Assembly: GCF_913063105.1 (NCBI RefSeq)
Contig: NZ_CAJXYQ010000007.1
Location: 62,001 to 126,000 of the forward strand
Length of the DNA: 64,000 nt
Origin: an uncultured Draconibacterium sp.
GTDB taxonomy: Bacteria; Bacteroidota; Bacteroidia; Bacteroidales; Prolixibacteraceae
Direction of reading: 5' to 3'
The position numbers and the translations under genes are program-made. This document shows positions 60,592 through 64,000 of the stretch, piece after piece. The stretch's first letter is position 1. Every line of letters starts with the position of its first letter. Below the pieces are notes generated by a model, which saw only the letters and a program-made list of their open reading frames with translations, was not told where the DNA came from and searched no databases.

Positions 60592-61209
60592 ATGAAACGA
60601 ATTTTACTTGTTTTTGGATTACTTTTTTTAGCAGGTTTTGCTTTTGCCCAGCGTTTTGATGCCGGACTGATTGCCGGTTTTAACGGCACCCAGGTTGAAG
60701 GTGACAATTTAAAGGGCTATCATAAAGTTGGAGTATTGGGTGGTATTTTTGTGCAAACCGATATTGCACCGGCAATAGTGGCCGGTATGGAAATAAAATA
60801 TTCGCAAAAAGGCTCGCGAAGAAAGTTTGACCCAAAGCAAGCAGATGAAGACCTTGTTGACAAATACATTATGCGCTTAGGGTATATCGATATTCCACTT
60901 TTTATGGCCTTTAGAACCAACGACAGAAGTATGATTATTGGTGGAATTGCGCCTGGGATACTACTACATTCAAAAGAATTAAACAGCGATGGCGAGATTC
61001 CGGAACAGGACCGGCAGGAATTTAATACTTTTGACTTACAGCCTTTTGTTGGTTTTCAATTTGATTTTTTAGAGCATGCTTCGGTTGACTTGCGATTTGC
61101 CTTATCGGTAATTCCGTGCAGCGACAAAGCAGAAACCAATTATTATTTTCACAACGGACTGTTTAACAATGTTATATCGCTGGCCTTATATTATCGTTTA
61201 GGGCGATAA
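60592..61209 (+). CDS. PorT-like outer-membrane beta-barrel protein
   Basis: This is a 205-residue exported protein with signal peptide ending near AFAQ. The mature part has alternating strands and the GLIAGFNGTQVEGD / GVLGGIFVQTDI patterns of the PorT/outer-membrane-beta-barrel family. It ends with an aromatic strand (ALYYRLGR). Family members are abundant in Bacteroidota with varied or unknown roles. Its ATG immediately follows the sirtuin TAG stop, so the pair is translationally coupled although their roles seem unrelated. Confidence 0.78.
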   Translation: MKRILLVFGLLFLAGFAFAQRFDAGLIAGFNGTQVEGDNLKGYHKVGVLGGIFVQTDIAPAIVAGMEIKYSQKGSRRKFDPKQADEDLVDKYIMRLGYIDIPLFMAFRTNDRSMIIGGIAPGILLHSKELNSDGEIPEQDRQEFNTFDLQPFVGFQFDFLEHASVDLRFALSVIPCSDKAETNYYFHNGLFNNVISLALYYRLGR

Positions 61210-61221
61210 AAAACCACTGCG

Positions 61222-61647
61222 CTAACTGTTCACCATCCATTTCGAGAAATCATCAAGGTATTTCCAGAACGATCGCAACACCTCTTCGGGTAAATCCAGT
61301 TTACTCAATACCTGTTTGTAGCAGTTCAACCATTCAATCCGTGCCTCGGCAGTTATTTTAAATGGTAAGTGCCTGCGGTTTAACTGGGGTTTTCCACGGT
61401 TCTGGTTAAAATAATCGGGGCCACCACATATCTGAATAAAAAAGTCAGCCGAATGTTCTTTGGCCTTTTCCAATGCAATGGGATTTTTAGGAAAAAGGTC
61501 TTTTATTGTGCTTTGCGCAAGCAAATCATAATGGTCGCTAACCATTTGGCGCATCCCTTCTTCTTTCAAAATAGCGAGCATTAACGGCGATGGCAGTGTT
61601 ACTCCCGGCCTCACTCCTTTAAAATATTTACTGACTTCAAATTCCAT
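61222..61647 (-). CDS. Truncated hemoglobin
   Basis: This is a 141-residue cytosolic globin of the truncated (2/2) family. GMRQMVSDHYDLLAQSTIKDLF covers the B-C-E region. GGPDYFNQNRGKPQLNRRHLPF carries the conserved GGP and the proximal-His region (His in RRHLPFKI). KITAEARIEWLNCYKQVL completes the G-H helices. It probably binds oxygen or NO, consistent with the nitrite-reductase-type cytochrome at the right edge (inference). The start at 61647 (MEFEVSK) is preferred; an upstream Met at 61674 adds nine residues. Confidence 0.85.
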   Translation of the reverse strand: MEFEVSKYFKGVRPGVTLPSPLMLAILKEEGMRQMVSDHYDLLAQSTIKDLFPKNPIALEKAKEHSADFFIQICGGPDYFNQNRGKPQLNRRHLPFKITAEARIEWLNCYKQVLSKLDLPEEVLRSFWKYLDDFSKWMVNS

Positions 61648-61692
61648 CCTGCTTTTTTGTCCTGAAACAAACAAAAACAGAAGTTGTTGAGC

Positions 61693-62517
61693 TTACTTGC
61701 CAAAAACCCACCCAATGCGAATGCCTCCGGTAAGTGCTATCGGAAATTCATCGGGAGCTACAATAAACCCATAGGGTAAGCCATCATACTCGTCGGCGCC
61801 AATCCCGTAGCCCACACCAAAATAGGTATCCACAAGAAAAGCATCGTCAAAAACCCATTGTTTCCCAAATTTTAACATAATGGCAAAAGTTACCTGACTT
61901 TCTTTTTCGCTATGTCGAGACGATTGATAATAACTGCTCGAATCGTAGTAATAGTCGTAATAGGTACTCACGTATTTCATATAACGCAAAGCAATTTCAG
62001 GAGCAATGTAGGCACCTTTTAAAATATGAGAATAGTGCATACGGTGCATGTAATAATCCGGGCTGCGCATAAATTTATAGGCAAATTTTCCGTACAACCC
62101 TCGTGGCTCAATATCCTGCACATCGTTACCTAAACCAACAATTCCAAGAGCCGTTTCCCACGAACGCCCCGGTTTTATACTGCGTTCGTAAACCAATTCT
62201 GTTGTTCCGAAAAGTGGCGATAAAAAATTCACTTTTAAGGCATTAACTGATTGATTGGCATAAAATTCAGGATTATCAAAGGTATTGTTTTCCACAGTGA
62301 CAACTTCGCCGGTTCCAAATTCAATGCGGTTTACCAGGGCATTATCAATACCAAAAATTAGTTTGTCGTTATTGTCGTAATAATACTTTACCTGCAGGGC
62401 TCCCAGTTCTGTTACTTTACAATCAATGGTTTCACCTGTTTTTTTCACTATTTTATCCTGGGCAAATACGGCCAAAGTCAAACATAACAGACAAAATAAG
62501 GCGCTTATACGTTTCAT
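61693..62517 (-). CDS. Predicted outer-membrane beta-barrel protein of unknown function
   Basis: This is a 274-residue exported protein with a signal peptide ending near AVFAQ. The N-terminal 60 residues (KIVKKTGETIDCKVTELGAL, KYYYDNNDKLIF) resemble a small beta domain seen before barrels in Bacteroidota. The rest has alternating strands and a Tyr/Ser/His-rich loop (YYDYYYDSSSYYQSS) and ends GGIRIGWVFGK, consistent with an outer-membrane barrel. No specific family can be named. It lies 46 bp upstream of the hemoglobin gene on the same strand. Confidence 0.65.
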   Translation of the reverse strand: MKRISALFCLLCLTLAVFAQDKIVKKTGETIDCKVTELGALQVKYYYDNNDKLIFGIDNALVNRIEFGTGEVVTVENNTFDNPEFYANQSVNALKVNFLSPLFGTTELVYERSIKPGRSWETALGIVGLGNDVQDIEPRGLYGKFAYKFMRSPDYYMHRMHYSHILKGAYIAPEIALRYMKYVSTYYDYYYDSSSYYQSSRHSEKESQVTFAIMLKFGKQWVFDDAFLVDTYFGVGYGIGADEYDGLPYGFIVAPDEFPIALTGGIRIGWVFGK

Positions 62518-62636
62518 GGTTTTTGTTTTTATTGCATGTTGCAGTTAATCAAAATTAATGCCGCAATTTATTAAAAACATTGACCCAGCATATCTTTTTT
62601 ATGTAAAATTACTGTGATGAAATTGGCTTTCCATTT

Positions 62637-63338
62637 TTATATGTCAGCGAAAGCCAGGGTGGCAATACTCACTTTGGTTCCAGGCTGTTTTAACAAATGT
62701 ACAGCACACGCCTCGAGTGTTGACCCGGTAGTAACCACATCATCAATAAGCAAAACATGTTTTTCGTTTACCCTTTCCGGTTCCCGCAAGCCAAAAACCG
62801 ATTCCACATTTTGCCACCTTTCGTAGCGGTTTCTCCGGGTTTGCGTTGCTGTATATTCTTTCCGATACAGATTTTTCGTATCAACAGGCTTTTGAAGTAC
62901 CTCTGCCATTCCACGGGCAATCCAATCACTTTGGTTGTAACCTCTTTGTTTTTCTTTACGCTGATGCAAGGGAACTGGCATAAGCATATCTATTGTTGCA
63001 AAAGCTGGTGAATCAATAAGTTGATAAGCAAATTTTTTACCTGCCTCGTAACCGAGTTCCTTCAATCCCTTATATTTTACAAAATGAATGAGTTGCTGAT
63101 ATTTACTTCCCTTTTTATACGAAAAAAAAGCAGTGGCATTTAAAACAGTTGTGCGCCCCCAAAACAATTGCGCCACTTTATTTTCGGGCTCTAAATGAAA
63201 ATTGGTTACCGGCAAATCGTGCCAGCACTCAAAACAAACATACCGTTCCTGCGATATTAATCGTTTGCCACAGGTAACGCACAGTTCGGGAAAAAACAGC
63301 CCTAAAAATCCTGAAATACTTTGTTCAAGATGGTTCAT
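62637..63338 (-). CDS. ComF family protein (phosphoribosyltransferase-like)
   Basis: This 233-residue cytosolic protein is related to ComF, a DNA-uptake factor of competent bacteria, and to orphan PRTases. An N-terminal zinc finger (CVTCGKRLISQ ... CFECWHDLP) is followed by a PRTase fold. It has the PVPLHQRKEKQRGYNQSD segment and the phosphoribosyl-pyrophosphate loop HVLLIDDVVTTGSTL near the C-terminus. Function outside competence is possible. It stands alone near the right side of the window. Confidence 0.9.
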   Translation of the reverse strand: MNHLEQSISGFLGLFFPELCVTCGKRLISQERYVCFECWHDLPVTNFHLEPENKVAQLFWGRTTVLNATAFFSYKKGSKYQQLIHFVKYKGLKELGYEAGKKFAYQLIDSPAFATIDMLMPVPLHQRKEKQRGYNQSDWIARGMAEVLQKPVDTKNLYRKEYTATQTRRNRYERWQNVESVFGLREPERVNEKHVLLIDDVVTTGSTLEACAVHLLKQPGTKVSIATLAFADI

Positions 63339-63737
63339 ACCAGAAAGTTACAAAAATTATAAGCGATTGAACTTAAAATTAATTTAAAAGTGTATTCAAC
63401 TGATTAACATATTTTTAACTCATCCATAATTTTTAAGTAAACCCAAAGCTATTTGAATGTAATACCTTGCAGAAGAAAATATTTCCCTTATCTCTCTTGT
63501 ATTCCTCTCAAGAAATCATCTCTAAGGTTGTCACATTCGGGACAACCTTTTTTACGGCTACAAGCAGGTAGTTATAGTGTCTCTTTTATCTTTAACACAG
63601 ATAATACCATCTTCGTCCGTAAATTTTGAAAGGTTCTAAATTCTTTCTAATAACATATAAAACACGAAGTTTTGGTCAGATAAATTATTAAATTTGAAAC
63701 CACTTGAAAAATCAACATACCTAAAAGACTACAAACT
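63339..63737. other. 399-bp gap with an orphan plus-strand terminator
   Basis: This gap separates the divergent comF and cytochrome genes. It holds an intrinsic terminator on the plus strand (63524-63553) that has no coding gene upstream, and a TATTTG element at 63450-63455. A TAAATTTG element (63689-63696) lies 42 bp before the cytochrome start. No protein-coding frame was accepted. Confidence 0.55.
63524..63553 (+). terminator. Orphan intrinsic terminator
   Basis: AAGGTTGTC (63524-63532) pairs perfectly with GACAACCTT (63541-63549) around an 8-nt loop, followed by a T run to 63553. Because the gene to the left (comF) is on the minus strand and reads away, the terminator has no known gene and may end a short RNA that starts near 63462. 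Confidence 0.65.
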
Positions 63738-64000
63738 ATGCTAAAACGCTTTGGTAATTACCTGCGAAAAAAACTATTGCTGGTTTTAATTATCGGCTTC
63801 TTTATTGGAATTGCAATAACAATTTATACGCACAAAGCCATTGAGGCTACATCAACTCCAGAATCGTGCGAAATGTGTCACATTCATCCGCATGTTTTTG
63901 ATTCGTGGAAACTTTCTGTTCATCACGAAAACAGGATTGGAATGCATGTGGGATGTGTTGACTGCCATCTTCCGCCCAAAGGACATGGCTATTTAAAAGA
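63738..64000 (+). CDS. NrfH/NapC-type multiheme cytochrome c (partial, C-terminus beyond right edge)
   Basis: This is the N-terminal part (about 87 codons) of a membrane-anchored tetraheme-type cytochrome. The start MLKRFGNYLRKK leads into a membrane helix (LLLVLIIGFFIGIAIT). Heme-binding CEMCH and CVDCH motifs with nearby His residues (HIHPHVFDSWK, HHENRIGMH) follow. The spacing fits NrfH, the quinol-oxidising small subunit of ammonia-forming nitrite reductase, so nrfA is expected to the right (inference). NapC/NirT members of the same family are alternatives. Confidence 0.85.
   Translation, partial: MLKRFGNYLRKKLLLVLIIGFFIGIAITIYTHKAIEATSTPESCEMCHIHPHVFDSWKLSVHHENRIGMHVGCVDCHLPPKGHGYLK

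Overview
The window looks like a chromosomal segment of a Bacteroidota bacterium, probably a free-living or sediment member of the Bacteroidales/Marinilabiliales type (inference). The signs are three large TonB-dependent receptors with an N-terminal carboxypeptidase-like domain, promoters with the Bacteroidota -7 element TAnnTTTG, a NimA-like protein, a GHL10 protein, a PpsR-type kinase and a modest, AT-leaning base composition. No rRNA, tRNA, CRISPR array, insertion sequence or phage gene was recognised.

Region 1 (about 1-15,690) is a phosphate-acquisition island. On the minus strand are the high-affinity Pst transporter (pstA cut by the left edge, pstC, pstS), an OprP-type porin, a transcription unit of TonB receptor, beta-propeller phytase lipoprotein and glycosyltransferase, and two tandem Pit phosphate transporters with fused PhoU-like tails. 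Diverging from them on the plus strand are a PhoR-like sensor kinase and a PhoB-like regulator. The upstream regions of these units carry direct repeats with an exact 11-bp period (ATTACA/TGTAAT-like 7-mers with 4-bp spacers), the geometry of PhoB boxes. One 16-bp word is identical in front of the porin/pst unit and both Pit genes. This is the most interesting signal in the window: a likely Bacteroidota Pho box and a compact Pho regulon that adds phytate use to orthophosphate uptake.

Region 2 (15,691-24,760) holds a PAP2-like membrane protein, rpoN and asnS, then a six-gene minus-strand operon: a DUF4405 membrane protein with a duplicated soluble domain, an ECF sigma factor, a zinc-finger anti-sigma factor, two Spy/CpxP-like periplasmic proteins and a DUF2202 ferritin-like lipoprotein. 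Two DUF1801 proteins follow. Region 3 (24,859-37,072) holds a CusCBA/CzcCBA-type metal efflux operon, ppsR, a penicillin-acylase-family hydrolase, a DUF2147 protein, a radical SAM protein, an MBL-fold hydrolase and a coiled-coil membrane protein.

Region 4 (37,200-43,330) has two convergent paralogous TonB receptors with a CxxC pair in the plug; one is preceded by a small histidine-rich membrane protein, which suggests metal or heme uptake. Region 5 (43,387-55,745) has an Ig-like lipoprotein, RNase R, a TetR regulator, a GHL10 glycoside-hydrolase-like protein, an SRAP/HMCES-type protein, and an operon of GH95 alpha-L-fucosidase/galactosidase, zinc-type dehydrogenase and Gfo/Idh/MocA oxidoreductase. 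Region 6 (56,221-64,000) has a dnaG operon, a class III-like sirtuin with a PorT-like barrel protein, a truncated hemoglobin, comF and the start of an NrfH/NapC-type cytochrome cut by the right edge. Two of the longer gaps hold hairpins or an orphan terminator that may mark small RNAs.
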